A stretch of DNA of 64,000 nucleotides from Mycobacterium syngnathidarum. GTDB taxonomy: Bacteria; Actinomycetota; Actinomycetes; Mycobacteriales; Mycobacteriaceae. The stretch is taken from contig NZ_MLCL01000039.1 in NCBI RefSeq assembly GCF_001942625.1, positions 1 to 64,000 of the forward strand, in the 5' to 3' direction. The translations under genes and the position numbers were made by a program. The notes beneath the pieces are model-generated. The model ran no database searches. It saw only the letters and a program-made list of their open reading frames with translations, and was not told the origin of the DNA. Within the stretch, counting starts at the first letter, position 1. The number at the start of each line of letters is the position of its first letter. Shown piece after piece: positions 53,921-63,247 of this stretch.

Positions 53921-55942
53921 GTGCACACGGGTGGACAGGCAGCCGACGCGCTCCGGCTGAGCACCCCCGACGCCGGCGCGGTGGCCCGCAGCCTGATCGG
54001 CGTCCTGGCAGTGACAGCTGTCGCCCTGGCGTGGGGAACCGGTGCGACCGCGATGTGGACACTGAGCGGTGGCGTCATCGCCGGCGCGATCGCGCTGCAG
54101 CGCAGCCCCGGCGGCCGGATCCCGCTGGTTGTCACCGGCTCCGTCGAACTGGCCATCGCCGTACTGCTCGGCATCCTCGCCGGCGGGCACAGCCCGGTGT
54201 TCGTCGCCGTGGTGGCGCTGTGGTGCTTCGCCGCAGGCATGCAGTGGTCGCTCGGCGCCAATGCGGGCCTGGTGGCCTCGGCAGCCAGCGCGCTGCTGGT
54301 CCTGGCGCCACCGGTCGCCCCGACGGTCGGCCAGGCTCTGCTGACACCTGTCCTGGTGGTGCTGGCCGGCGTGGTGCAGGCGGTATTGATCGCCGTCTGG
54401 CCACCGCGGCGCTGGCGGGCCCAGCGCGAAGGGCTCACCCGGGCCTACCGGTCCTTGGCCACCGATTCCCGCAACGTCGCGACCAACAGCGCCGCCGATG
54501 TCGACGACGCACCGTTGACCTGGCTGCGTGAAGTGTTCGCCGACAGCCAGGTCAGCCAACGGCCGCGGGCCTACCACGGCGGCTATCGGCTACCGGAACG
54601 TCTCGCAGGCACGTTGGCCTCGCTGCACGCCACCGCCGGACGCGACGACATGCCCGAGGAAGAATCCGCGGCCGGCAGCGGGCTGCCGCAACTGCTGACC
54701 GCCGCCGCGGTGCTGCTCGACGCGATCGCCGATCACAGTCACACCGCGCGACGGGACGCCGAGCACGCCCTGGTGCGCGTCCACACCGCCGCAGCCGCCG
54801 TCACAGGCCCCGAAGCCGCGCTGGCACAACGATTCTGTGAACAGTTGCGGGAAGCCGCGGTACTGCGGTTCGGCCAGCTGCACCGGCCCGACCTGATCGG
54901 CTCGCTGGCCTCGGCGCCCGCAGTGGTGCGCTCCCACCTGACCTGGACCTCCCCCATCCTTCGGCACGCCATCCGGCTGTCGGTGACAACTGCCCTGGCG
55001 GTCGCCGCGGCTCGGTACGGCGGGCTCGAGCACGCCTACTGGATGCCGCTGACGGTCGTGGTGGTGCTGCGGCCGGAAACGGCACATACCTATACCCGGT
55101 GCGCAGGGCGCATCGCGGGCCTGTGCGTCGGCATCGTCGTGGCCTCCCTCCTCACCTTCATCTGGCAACCCGGCCCGGTCGGCTCGGCGGTGTGTGCCCT
55201 GTTGTTCGTCGGGCTCGCCTATGGTGTCGCGCAGTTCGGGTATCTGGCCGTCGGCGCGGCGGTAGGGACGATCGTGATGTTCGCCGTCGGGGTGAGCGCC
55301 GCGGAACCCTGGTCGGGCAACACCGACCGGTTGTTCGCGGTGATGATCGGCGGCGCGTTGGCCGTGATGGCCCACGTGGCGCTACCCGATCACGCCCTGA
55401 TCCGGCTGCGCCAGCGCGCCGGTGAACTCTTGATGACCGAGATCGACTACGCCGCGCTGGTGATCAAGGCCTTCGTACACGAGGTCGACCACCCGGCCGA
55501 GATCCTGTCGGCGGCCTGGCAGCGGGCGTTCCGCGCGCGGGCAGCCTTCGAGGCCGCGTGGGGCGCGACCAGTCTGGACCCACCGATCCTGCGTCGGTGG
55601 TTGCGGTCCTACCGCACCGCGCTCAACTCGGTGACCAGCGCCTGCACCACGCTGGAGAACAGCTTGCCGACCCATCCGTCGTCCGCACTGCACAACGAGT
55701 TCATCGCTGCGGTGGACGATTATGTGGAGGCGCTGCGCGGAGCCCCGCCGAGCCCGGCCGTGCCATGGAGCCTCGATACCGCCGAACTGTCCACCGCGCT
55801 GCGCCGCGTCCACAACGTGGCCTCGACGCTGTCGGCCGACAACGGGGCGGCCCGCATCCTGATCGGCGAATTGACGACGATCACCCGCAGCCTCGAGGAC
55901 ATCGCGATCGATCGTGTCGAGCCGGCCGACGACTCGCACTAG
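53921..55942 (+). CDS. FUSC-family (aromatic acid exporter-like) membrane protein
   Basis: The 673-residue protein has two membrane blocks of about five to six helices each (about residues 22-160 and 350-500) and two large cytosolic portions, the layout of the FUSC/YccS/AaeB family. The second block contains LEHAYWMPLTVVVVLRPETAHTYTR, the family's most conserved segment. Members export aromatic acids or related small organic acids. The GTG at 53921 is preceded by GAGAAT at a 6-nt gap, a possible -10. It is divergent from the EthD-like gene. Confidence 0.83.
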   Translation: MHTGGQAADALRLSTPDAGAVARSLIGVLAVTAVALAWGTGATAMWTLSGGVIAGAIALQRSPGGRIPLVVTGSVELAIAVLLGILAGGHSPVFVAVVALWCFAAGMQWSLGANAGLVASAASALLVLAPPVAPTVGQALLTPVLVVLAGVVQAVLIAVWPPRRWRAQREGLTRAYRSLATDSRNVATNSAADVDDAPLTWLREVFADSQVSQRPRAYHGGYRLPERLAGTLASLHATAGRDDMPEEESAAGSGLPQLLTAAAVLLDAIADHSHTARRDAEHALVRVHTAAAAVTGPEAALAQRFCEQLREAAVLRFGQLHRPDLIGSLASAPAVVRSHLTWTSPILRHAIRLSVTTALAVAAARYGGLEHAYWMPLTVVVVLRPETAHTYTRCAGRIAGLCVGIVVASLLTFIWQPGPVGSAVCALLFVGLAYGVAQFGYLAVGAAVGTIVMFAVGVSAAEPWSGNTDRLFAVMIGGALAVMAHVALPDHALIRLRQRAGELLMTEIDYAALVIKAFVHEVDHPAEILSAAWQRAFRARAAFEAAWGATSLDPPILRRWLRSYRTALNSVTSACTTLENSLPTHPSSALHNEFIAAVDDYVEALRGAPPSPAVPWSLDTAELSTALRRVHNVASTLSADNGAARILIGELTTITRSLEDIAIDRVEPADDSH

Positions 55943-55943
55943 C

Positions 55944-56573
55944 TCAGCTGCGTGCCCATTTCGGCAGGATGAATACCCCTTCAGCCTCGGCGGTGATCCC
56001 TTCGGCGTCGGAAACATGGCCGGAGGCAAAGGCTTTGATTCCGTCGGTGCGGGTGATCCGGCCCTCGGCATGCAGCTCGCCCAGCGGAGTGGCCCGCAGA
56101 TAACGGATGGTCAGCGTGCCGGTGAACCGCGGGCGATCCGAGTCGCTGGCAGCCACCTCGCCCAGCACGTGGTCGAGAACCATGGCCACCATGCCGCCGT
56201 GGACATGGCCCGGCGGCCCTTCGTAGGCCGCCCCCAGATGGAAATCGGTACGGACACCACCGTCCGGTTCTTTGACCATCACCAGTGGCGGTGCGATCGG
56301 ATTGCGGATTCCGATCGCCGGGTTGCCCCACGGCATCCGGTCTCCGTCGGAGGTGAACTGGACGCCGAACGGCCCGTCCATCTGCTCAGCCCGCAGCCGG
56401 GTGGTCGCATCGTCGATCTGGGCCCGCACGGCCGCGACCTCGTCGGCGTCCACCTGCGAGCGGATGCTGGCGTCGATCAGCGCCCGCACCGAATCGGCCA
56501 ACGGCGCCCATACCTCCCGCAGACGCTGCACGTCGGCAGAACTGAGACCCTCGACATGGGTGTAACCCGGCAT
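55944..56573 (-). CDS. PaaI/hotdog-type thioesterase family protein
   Basis: The 209-residue protein has an N-terminal helical region of ~90 residues and a C-terminal hotdog domain, with GHVHGGMVAMVLDHVLGE as the PaaI-type active-site helix. It probably hydrolyses an acyl-CoA. The ATG at 56573 is chosen over one at 56597 that lies inside a KstR-like box. The box ends 9 nt upstream, a position that would block transcription. The 3' end abuts the FUSC gene. Confidence 0.82.
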   Translation of the reverse strand: MPGYTHVEGLSSADVQRLREVWAPLADSVRALIDASIRSQVDADEVAAVRAQIDDATTRLRAEQMDGPFGVQFTSDGDRMPWGNPAIGIRNPIAPPLVMVKEPDGGVRTDFHLGAAYEGPPGHVHGGMVAMVLDHVLGEVAASDSDRPRFTGTLTIRYLRATPLGELHAEGRITRTDGIKAFASGHVSDAEGITAEAEGVFILPKWARS

Positions 56574-56581
56574 CCCAGCAC

Positions 56582-56595
56582 TAGAACATGTTCGC
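56582..56595. promoter_or_regulatory. KstR-type operator (one mismatch) between thioesterase and TPR gene
   Basis: TAGAACATGTTCGC matches seven of the eight defined positions of TnnAACnnGTTnnA (C for the final A). It lies 9 nt before the thioesterase ATG and about 26 nt upstream of the -10 of the divergent TPR gene, so it could repress both. Confidence 0.55.
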
Positions 56596-56621
56596 AACGC
56601 CGGTGTCGAGCCACCCCGGAG

Positions 56622-56627
56622 TAGCGT
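56622..56627 (+). promoter_or_regulatory. -10 hexamer TAGCGT for the leaderless TPR gene
   Basis: TAGCGT fits TANNNT and ends 7 nt before the GTG at 56635. It is the same hexamer as before the NlpC/P60-like gene. Confidence 0.55.
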
Positions 56628-56634
56628 CAGCTCC

Positions 56635-58317
56635 GTGACGGATCCTGCCCAGACCGAACCGTATTACCGGCTCGGGACCTACCACCGGCCGACGGATACG
56701 CCCTCGCCGCCGGCGCAGATCTGGTTCGACCGAGGCATGATCTGGTCCTATGCCTTCAACCACGAGGAGGCCATCCGGTGCTTCGAGCGCGCTCTGCAAC
56801 TCGACCCTGAATTCGCGCTCGCCCGCTGGGGTATCGCCTACGCCGTGGGACCCAACTACAACAAGGCCTGGGAGTCGTTCGACCCGGCCGACCTCAGCAC
56901 ATCGTTGGCCCGGGCCCGGACCGAACTCGAGCGGGCCGCGGCGGGCCGGGCCTCGTCGCTGGAACGCAGCCTGATCAGCGCCCTGCACAAGCGATTTCCG
57001 ACCGATGATCCCGAAGACGCCGACGCGTTGACCGCGGGGCACACCGCCTACGCCGACGCCATGACCTCGCTGGCCACCGCCCACCCCGACGACATCGACG
57101 TGCAGGCACTGGCTGCCGACGCACTACTCAACGTGACAGCGTGGGCACTGTGGGACGGACGCACCGGTGAGCCTGCCCCGGGATCTCGTGTGGTGGAAGC
57201 CAAACGGCTCCTCGACGCAGCACTGGCCACCGCCGCCGGACGGCAACATCCCGGGGTCCTGCACCTCTACATCCACGCCATGGAGATGTCGGCGACGCCC
57301 CAGACCGCCCTGCGGGCCGCCGATCTGTTGCGCGGGCTGGTGCCCGATGCCGGGCACCTGCAACACATGGCCAGCCACATCGACGTGCTGTGCGGCGACT
57401 ACCGCAACTCGGTGACGGCCAATCTCGCTGCGGTACACGCCGACAGAAAGTTTCTCATCCGCGAGGGGCCACTCAATTTCTATTCGCTCTACCGGGCCCA
57501 CGACCTGCATTTCGTGGTGTATTCGGCGATGTTCGAAGGCAGTTCGCAGACCGCTCTGCAAGCAGCACAGGAGCTGGCCGACCAGCTGACCCCGGAGGTG
57601 CTGTCGATCTGCTCACCACCGATGGCGGACTGGCTGGAGGCCTTCGTCCCGCTGCGGGTACACGTGCTGGTCCGGTTCGGGCGCTGGGACGACCTGATCG
57701 CCGAACCGCTGCCCGCCGATCCCGAGCTGTACTGCACCACCACCGCCACGGTTCACTACGGCCGGGGCATCGCCTATGCCGCCACCGGTCGGATCGAGCA
57801 GGCCCGTTACGAGCGCGACGAATTCCTGGCGGCATACCGGCGCATCCCCGATACGCGCTACCTGTTCAACAACACCAGCCTGGACATCCTGGCGATTGCC
57901 GAGCAGATGCTGCACGGTGAGATCGCCTACCGGGAGGGCGATCACGATGCGGCGTTCACCCACCTACGCCGAGCCATCGAACTCGACGACGCCCTGCCCT
58001 ACGACGAACCATGGGGATGGATGCAGCCGACCCGGCATGCCTACGGCGCCCTGCTGCTCGAACAGAACCATGTCGAGGAGGCCGCCCGTGTCTACGCCGC
58101 AGACCTGGGCCTGGACCCGACACTGAGCCGATCCAGCCAGCATCCGAACAACGTGTGGAGTCTGCACGGCTACCACGAATGCCTGCGCCGGCTGGGCCGC
58201 GACGCCGAAGCCGTCATCATCGGACAGCAACTCGAGTTGGCCCAAGCCCGGGCCGACATCCCGGTCCGCGCCTCGTGCGCCTGCCGCCTCGAAGCGGCAG
58301 AACCGTGTTGCGACTGA
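56635..58317 (+). CDS. TPR-repeat protein with Cys-rich C-terminus
   Basis: The 560-residue soluble protein is built of tetratricopeptide-like helix pairs. One clear unit is at 41-64 (NHEEAIRCFERALQLDPEFALARW) and others near 405-425 and 475-505. A middle region carries HPGVLHLYIHAMEMS and GHLQHMASHIDVLCGDY, with several His residues spaced as in a metal site. The last 20 residues hold five Cys (SCACRLEAAEPCCD). No catalytic family is recognised. A near-perfect KstR box overlaps its promoter region. Confidence 0.75.
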   Translation: MTDPAQTEPYYRLGTYHRPTDTPSPPAQIWFDRGMIWSYAFNHEEAIRCFERALQLDPEFALARWGIAYAVGPNYNKAWESFDPADLSTSLARARTELERAAAGRASSLERSLISALHKRFPTDDPEDADALTAGHTAYADAMTSLATAHPDDIDVQALAADALLNVTAWALWDGRTGEPAPGSRVVEAKRLLDAALATAAGRQHPGVLHLYIHAMEMSATPQTALRAADLLRGLVPDAGHLQHMASHIDVLCGDYRNSVTANLAAVHADRKFLIREGPLNFYSLYRAHDLHFVVYSAMFEGSSQTALQAAQELADQLTPEVLSICSPPMADWLEAFVPLRVHVLVRFGRWDDLIAEPLPADPELYCTTTATVHYGRGIAYAATGRIEQARYERDEFLAAYRRIPDTRYLFNNTSLDILAIAEQMLHGEIAYREGDHDAAFTHLRRAIELDDALPYDEPWGWMQPTRHAYGALLLEQNHVEEAARVYAADLGLDPTLSRSSQHPNNVWSLHGYHECLRRLGRDAEAVIIGQQLELAQARADIPVRASCACRLEAAEPCCD

Positions 58318-58340
58318 CGGCTGCGCGATCGGCACGGGCG

Positions 58341-58346
58341 TAAACT
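58341..58346 (+). promoter_or_regulatory. -10 hexamer TAAACT for the leaderless deaminase gene
   Basis: TAAACT fits TANNNT and ends 7 nt before the GTG at 58354, just after the TPR gene's stop. Confidence 0.6.
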
Positions 58347-58353
58347 CGCCACC

Positions 58354-58833
58354 GTGGCCATCGCCGAGAATGATCTCGATCAGCTGCGCAAATGTGTCGA
58401 GTTGGCCCGCGAAGCTCTTGACAACGGTGACGAACCGTTCGGATCCGTGCTGGTCGATCACACCGGCACGGCAGTGTTCACCGACCGCAACCGGGTCAAG
58501 GACGGGGACGCCACCCAGCATCCCGAGTTCGCCATCGCCCGCTGGGCCGTCGAGCACCTGAGCCCCGAGGACCGGGCCCGCGCCACGGTGTACACCTCCG
58601 GCGAACACTGCCCGATGTGTTCGGCCGCCCACGCCTGGGTGGGTCTGGGCCGGATCGTCTACGCCACGTCCTCCCAGCAGCTCAGCGGCTGGCTGTCGGA
58701 ATGGGGTGCGCCGGCCGCTCCGGTGGCGCCGCTGCCGATCACCACCGTGGCCCCCGGTCTCGACGTGGACGGCCCGGCGCGAGAACTGGCCGAGACCATG
58801 AAAGACCTGTACGCGGCGAAGTTTCGTGCCTGA
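58354..58833 (+). CDS. Nucleoside/cytidine-type deaminase
   Basis: The 159-residue zinc enzyme of the cytidine/guanine deaminase superfamily has His56-Pro-Glu58 (catalytic His and Glu) and CPMC (Cys86, Cys89) as zinc ligands. It hydrolytically deaminates a purine or pyrimidine base or nucleoside; TadA-type tRNA editing is less likely because the substrate-binding tail differs. The GTG at 58354 is set by TAAACT 7 nt upstream. It overlaps the next gene by 8 nt. Confidence 0.87.
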   Translation: MAIAENDLDQLRKCVELAREALDNGDEPFGSVLVDHTGTAVFTDRNRVKDGDATQHPEFAIARWAVEHLSPEDRARATVYTSGEHCPMCSAAHAWVGLGRIVYATSSQQLSGWLSEWGAPAAPVAPLPITTVAPGLDVDGPARELAETMKDLYAAKFRA

Positions 58834-60103
58834 GCCGGCCTGGGTCGCACACGCCATCTGGTGGCACATCTATCCACTGGGTTTCGTCGGGGCGTTTCCT
58901 GCCGAACCGCCTCCGACCGCCGAGGAACACCGGCTGCGCCGGATCGTCGACTGGCTCGACCACGCGGTGCAGCTCGGCGCCTCCGGCATCGCGCTCGGCC
59001 CGATCTTCGCCTCCAGAACCCACGGTTACGACACCACCGACCACTTCCGCATCGACCCGCGCCTGGGTGACGACGACGACTTCGACCATCTGGTGGCCGA
59101 GGCCAAGCGGCGTGGGCTGCGCATCCTGCTCGACGGCGTCTTCAATCACGTGGGCACCGACTTCGCCCGGTACCGCGACGATGATGCATCGTGGTTTCGG
59201 CGCCGCGGCAACGGTTTTGACACCTTCGAAGGCCACGGCGAGCTGATCGCGCTCAACCACGACGAGCCCGCGGTTATCGACTACACGGCCACCGTGCTGC
59301 GCCACTGGTTGGGCCGCGGCGCCGACGGGTGGCGGCTCGATGCCGCGTACGCGGTGCCCGACCGGTTCTGGGCACAGGTGTTGCCGTCGGTGCGCGGGGA
59401 GTTCCCCGAGGCCTGGTTCGTGGGCGAGGTGATCCACGGCGACTACTCCGCGACGGTGCATGCCACCAGTTTCGATTCGGTGACCCAGTACGAGCTGTGG
59501 AAGGCGATCTGGAGCAGCCTCAACGACGCTAACTTCCACGAACTCGACTGGGCACTCAAGCGGCACAACGATTTTCTCGACACCTTCGTGCCGCTGACCT
59601 TCGTGGGCAACCACGATGTCACCCGGATCGCCAGTCAGCTACAGAATTCCGCGCACCTCGAGCACGCGCTGGTCTTGCTGCTGACCATCGGTGGCACCCC
59701 GAGCATCTACGCCGGCGACGAGGCCGGGTATCGCGGCGTCAAAGAGGAGCGCCGCGGCGGGGACGACGCCGTACGACCGGAATTCTCCACTCCCCCAGAG
59801 GATTCAGATGTCCTGCGATTACACCGGCACCTGATCGGTTTGCGCCGTCGCCATCCCTGGTTGCACCACGCCCGAACCCGCGCGCTGAGGTTGACCAACG
59901 AACACTACGTCTATCAGGTGTACTCAGACGCCGACTGGCTGGTGGTCGCGCTGAACGTAGGCAGCACCCCGTTGCGGTTCGAACTGGCCGAGTTCGGCCT
60001 GACCGCCGGCCGGATCATCGCCGGCGCGGGTGCCCCTCCCGACGAGGTCGTCGAGCGGGCCACCGTGGGCGAGCACGCCTGGGCCGTCATCGCCCCCACC
60101 TGA
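58826..60103 (+). CDS. GH13 alpha-amylase family glycosidase
   Basis: The 425-residue enzyme has all GH13 motifs: DGVFNHVG (region I), GWRLDAAYAV with nucleophile Asp172 (region II), VGEVIHG with acid/base Glu201 (region III), and FVGNHD with Asp264 (region IV). It lacks a signal peptide and is cytosolic, so it would act on intracellular glucans, trehalose-related sugars or sucrose-like compounds. The GTG start overlaps the deaminase by 8 nt, an unusual operon partner. The exact substrate is unknown. Confidence 0.88.
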   Translation: MPEPAWVAHAIWWHIYPLGFVGAFPAEPPPTAEEHRLRRIVDWLDHAVQLGASGIALGPIFASRTHGYDTTDHFRIDPRLGDDDDFDHLVAEAKRRGLRILLDGVFNHVGTDFARYRDDDASWFRRRGNGFDTFEGHGELIALNHDEPAVIDYTATVLRHWLGRGADGWRLDAAYAVPDRFWAQVLPSVRGEFPEAWFVGEVIHGDYSATVHATSFDSVTQYELWKAIWSSLNDANFHELDWALKRHNDFLDTFVPLTFVGNHDVTRIASQLQNSAHLEHALVLLLTIGGTPSIYAGDEAGYRGVKEERRGGDDAVRPEFSTPPEDSDVLRLHRHLIGLRRRHPWLHHARTRALRLTNEHYVYQVYSDADWLVVALNVGSTPLRFELAEFGLTAGRIIAGAGAPPDEVVERATVGEHAWAVIAPT

Positions 60104-60107
60104 CCGG

Positions 60108-60911
60108 CTATCTCAGCCGACTGCCCTGGAAGGCCGGGGTGTCGGACCGGGCATCCGGATCCGAGACCGCGTCGGCCAGCCGCCGGATCTCGGCGCGGAG
60201 GTCCTCGATCTGGGCCGCGGTCGCCGCCTGATTGGCCGTGTCCTCCTCGGCCACCCGCTGCACGATCCAGGACGCCAGCGTCGCGGTGACCACACCGAGC
60301 AAGCTGATCCCGCCGAGCATCAGGAACGCTGCGATCACCCGCCCGGTCGGTGTCGCCGGTGCGTAGTCCCCATAGCCCACCGTGGTGACGGTGGCGATCG
60401 CCCACCACAGCGCGTCGCCGAACGAGTTGATGTCGGATGTCGGCTCGCCACGCTCGGCGTCGAGGACCGCGAGCGAGGCGACATAGATCAGCATCGTCAC
60501 GCTGCACGCCGTGTAGATCACGACGCGGCCGCGGATCGCGCGACCGACAGCCCGCTGCATCACCTTGAGCAGCACGATCAGCCGCAACAACCGCAACGGT
60601 CGCAACATCGGCAGCACCACGATGGCCAGATCGAGCAGGTGGCGAACAAACCACCGGCCCCGGTTGGGAGCGAGCCACAGGCGAACCACGTAATCCACCA
60701 CGAAGGCCAGATACAACACCGCGTCGGTGAGGCTGAGGGCCCGGTGCAGAGCACCGGTGGTCTGGGCCAGTACCTGCACCGAGTAGACCGCGAGGAAGAT
60801 CACTGCCACGCCGGCCAGCGGCCATTCGGTGGCGGCTTCCCAGCGTTGCAGCCGACCGGCCGGGACACCGGCGGTCGCCCGGCCAACTCCGAGTCGTTGC
60901 AGCAGTGACAT
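60108..60911 (-). CDS. Voltage-gated-like potassium channel
   Basis: The 267-residue protein has about six helices, a pore loop with the K+ selectivity filter TVGYGD (177-182), and an S4-like basic helix with Arg/Lys every third residue (PLRLLRLIVLLKVMQR, about 105-120). A C-terminal coiled coil (about 225-250) would aid tetramer assembly. The start is ATG 60911. A TTG at 60914 has TATGGT exactly 6 nt upstream on the minus strand, so a leaderless TTG start is possible. It is divergent from the cyclase-like receptor gene. Confidence 0.88.
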   Translation of the reverse strand: MSLLQRLGVGRATAGVPAGRLQRWEAATEWPLAGVAVIFLAVYSVQVLAQTTGALHRALSLTDAVLYLAFVVDYVVRLWLAPNRGRWFVRHLLDLAIVVLPMLRPLRLLRLIVLLKVMQRAVGRAIRGRVVIYTACSVTMLIYVASLAVLDAERGEPTSDINSFGDALWWAIATVTTVGYGDYAPATPTGRVIAAFLMLGGISLLGVVTATLASWIVQRVAEEDTANQAATAAQIEDLRAEIRRLADAVSDPDARSDTPAFQGSRLR

Positions 60912-61066
60912 CAAGAGCAGACCATAGTCGGTCGGCTCCGCCCCGCCACGTCGGGAGGTCCGCGAATCACACGCGCCACATTCGACACGGTCGGTAGCGT
61001 GAGAGCCTTGCCGGGTATACCCCAGTCGCCGATGCGCTGCGAGCGAAAACAACCCGAAGGGATTCC

Positions 61067-63247
61067 ATGCCGCCGCCACCGATCGGGCCGCCGCCGATCA
61101 CCTCCGCTGACGCCGCCCTGCCGGGCGACCCACCGCCGGTACGCAAACCCACGCGACGACGGGCCGTGTCGCGGATCGGCATTCAATCGAAACTGCTGGT
61201 GATGTTGCTGCTCACCAGCGTGCTGTCGGCCGCAGTGGTGGGCTTCATCGGCTACCAGTCCGGGCGCGAATCGCTGCGCGAGTCGGTGTTTGAACGTCTC
61301 ACCGAAATCCGCGGCTCCCAAGCACGCCAGCTACAGGTCACGGTACGAAACCTGACCAACTCGCTGGTGATCTACACCCGCGGCGCCACGGCCGGTGATG
61401 CCATGCGTGCCTTCAGCGCCGGGTTCGCCGAGTTGGCCGATGCCCAGGTCAGCCCGCAAGATCAGCAGTCGGTCAGCAGCTACTACGCCGAGGCGTTTCC
61501 CGATGGCAACGGCGACGGGGGCGAGGCACAGGCACTCCTGCCGCGGTCGACTCCGCAGCGCTACCTGCAGGCGCACTACACCGCCTCGGCGGCAAACCGT
61601 AAAGCCGCTCTCGACACCGACGACGCACACGACGGCAGCGCATGGACGGCCGCCAACGCCCGGTTCAACCCGTACTTCCGGGAGATCGTCAAACGGTTCC
61701 AATTCGAGGATGCCCTGCTGATCGACGCCAAGGGGAACGTCGTCTACTCGGCGTACAAGGGCGCCGACCTGGGCACCAACATCGTCAACGGCCCCTACCG
61801 CGGAAGCAACCTGAGCGAAGCCTTCCACGAAGCGCTCGACTCGAACTCACTCGATTACGTTGCAGTCACCGATTTCGGCAAATACCAGCCGGCCGCGCAG
61901 CCCGCGGCCTGGCTGGTCTCACCGGTCGGACCCGCGGCCGACATCCAAGGGGTCCTGGCGCTGCAACTGCCGATCGCCAACCTCAACCGGGCGATGACCT
62001 TCAACTCACACTGGGAGGCCGCCGGCCTCGGCCAGACGGGCGAGACCATAATCGTCGGGCCCGACGGATTGATGAGGTCGGACTCGCGCTTGTTCGTCGA
62101 GGATCCACAGGCCTACCTGCGGGAAGCCGTGGCTGCGGGCACGCCGGCCGAGGTGGCCGAGCGGGCGATCCAGCAGGGCGGCACCACATTGGTGCAGCCG
62201 GTTGCGACGCAGTCGGCACAACTGGCGCTCCAGGGGCGCAGCGGCACCCTGATCGGCCGGGACTATGAGGGCCGCAATACCCTGCAGGCGTATGCCCCGG
62301 TCGATTTGCCGAAACTGAACTGGACCATCGTGGCGAAGATCGACACGGCCGAAGCGTTCGCACCGGTATCGGCATTCACCCGCACTCTGGTGTTGTCCAC
62401 CGCGGTGATCATCTTCATCGTCTGTATCGCCGCGATGCTGCTCGCACGGGTGTTCGTGCGGCCGCTTCGCCGCCTCGAGGCCGGCGCGCACCGCATCAGC
62501 GGCGGAGACTACGACATCACCCTGCCGGTGACGTCGCGAGACGAGTTCGGGGATCTCAGCAACGCGTTCAACGAGATGAGCCGCAACCTCCGGATCAAGG
62601 AAGACCTGCTCAACGAGCAGCGCCAGGAGAACGACCGGCTCTTACTGACGCTGATGCCGGAGACGGTGGTGGCGCGATATCGCGAAGGCGAGGAAACCAT
62701 CGCCCAGGACCACCAGGACGTCACCGTCATCTTCGCCGACGTCGCGGGCCTGGACCGCCTCGCCAACGACCTGAGCTCCGACGAGTCGCTGTCGATCGTC
62801 AATCGGCTGGTCAGGCAGTTCGACGCGGCGGCCGAGAACCTGGGCGTGGAGAAGGTACGGACACTGCACAACGGCTACCTGGCGAGCTGCGGACTGAACG
62901 TGCCGCGCCTGGACAACGTGCGAAGAACCGTCGACTTCGCCATCGAGATGCAGCGCATCGTCGAACGGTTCAACGGCGAGACCGGCAACCAGCTGCAACT
63001 ACGGGCAGGCATCAATACCGGCACGGTGACCAGCGGGCTGGTCGGCCGCACCAACATGGCCTACGACATGTGGGGCGGCGCGGTGAACCTGGCCTACCAG
63101 GTGCAGAGCGGCTTCTCGCAACCGGGGATCTATGTCACCGCCCGGGTCTTCGAGACCATGCAGAGCTCCAAACAGTTCACCCCGGCGGGCGACATTGCGG
63201 TGGACGGCCGCGATGAACCCGTGTGGCGACTCACGGAGCACCAATGA
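61067..63247 (+). CDS. Membrane receptor with dCACHE, HAMP and degenerate class III cyclase domain
   Basis: The 726-residue protein has a proline-rich cytosolic start, TM1 (about 43-63), a large extracytoplasmic sensor (64-440), TM2 (about 442-465), HAMP (466-520) and a class III nucleotide cyclase domain (about 555-720). The first metal Asp is kept (VIFADVAGLDRL). The second metal motif, usually GD, reads LHNGYLASCG, so that Asp is missing; NxxxR-like WGGAVNLAYQVQ remains. From memory it corresponds to Rv2435c. Catalysis may be weak or lost. GAAGGGA precedes the ATG. It overlaps the MscS gene by 4 nt or 1 nt. Confidence 0.85.
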   Translation: MPPPPIGPPPITSADAALPGDPPPVRKPTRRRAVSRIGIQSKLLVMLLLTSVLSAAVVGFIGYQSGRESLRESVFERLTEIRGSQARQLQVTVRNLTNSLVIYTRGATAGDAMRAFSAGFAELADAQVSPQDQQSVSSYYAEAFPDGNGDGGEAQALLPRSTPQRYLQAHYTASAANRKAALDTDDAHDGSAWTAANARFNPYFREIVKRFQFEDALLIDAKGNVVYSAYKGADLGTNIVNGPYRGSNLSEAFHEALDSNSLDYVAVTDFGKYQPAAQPAAWLVSPVGPAADIQGVLALQLPIANLNRAMTFNSHWEAAGLGQTGETIIVGPDGLMRSDSRLFVEDPQAYLREAVAAGTPAEVAERAIQQGGTTLVQPVATQSAQLALQGRSGTLIGRDYEGRNTLQAYAPVDLPKLNWTIVAKIDTAEAFAPVSAFTRTLVLSTAVIIFIVCIAAMLLARVFVRPLRRLEAGAHRISGGDYDITLPVTSRDEFGDLSNAFNEMSRNLRIKEDLLNEQRQENDRLLLTLMPETVVARYREGEETIAQDHQDVTVIFADVAGLDRLANDLSSDESLSIVNRLVRQFDAAAENLGVEKVRTLHNGYLASCGLNVPRLDNVRRTVDFAIEMQRIVERFNGETGNQLQLRAGINTGTVTSGLVGRTNMAYDMWGGAVNLAYQVQSGFSQPGIYVTARVFETMQSSKQFTPAGDIAVDGRDEPVWRLTEHQ

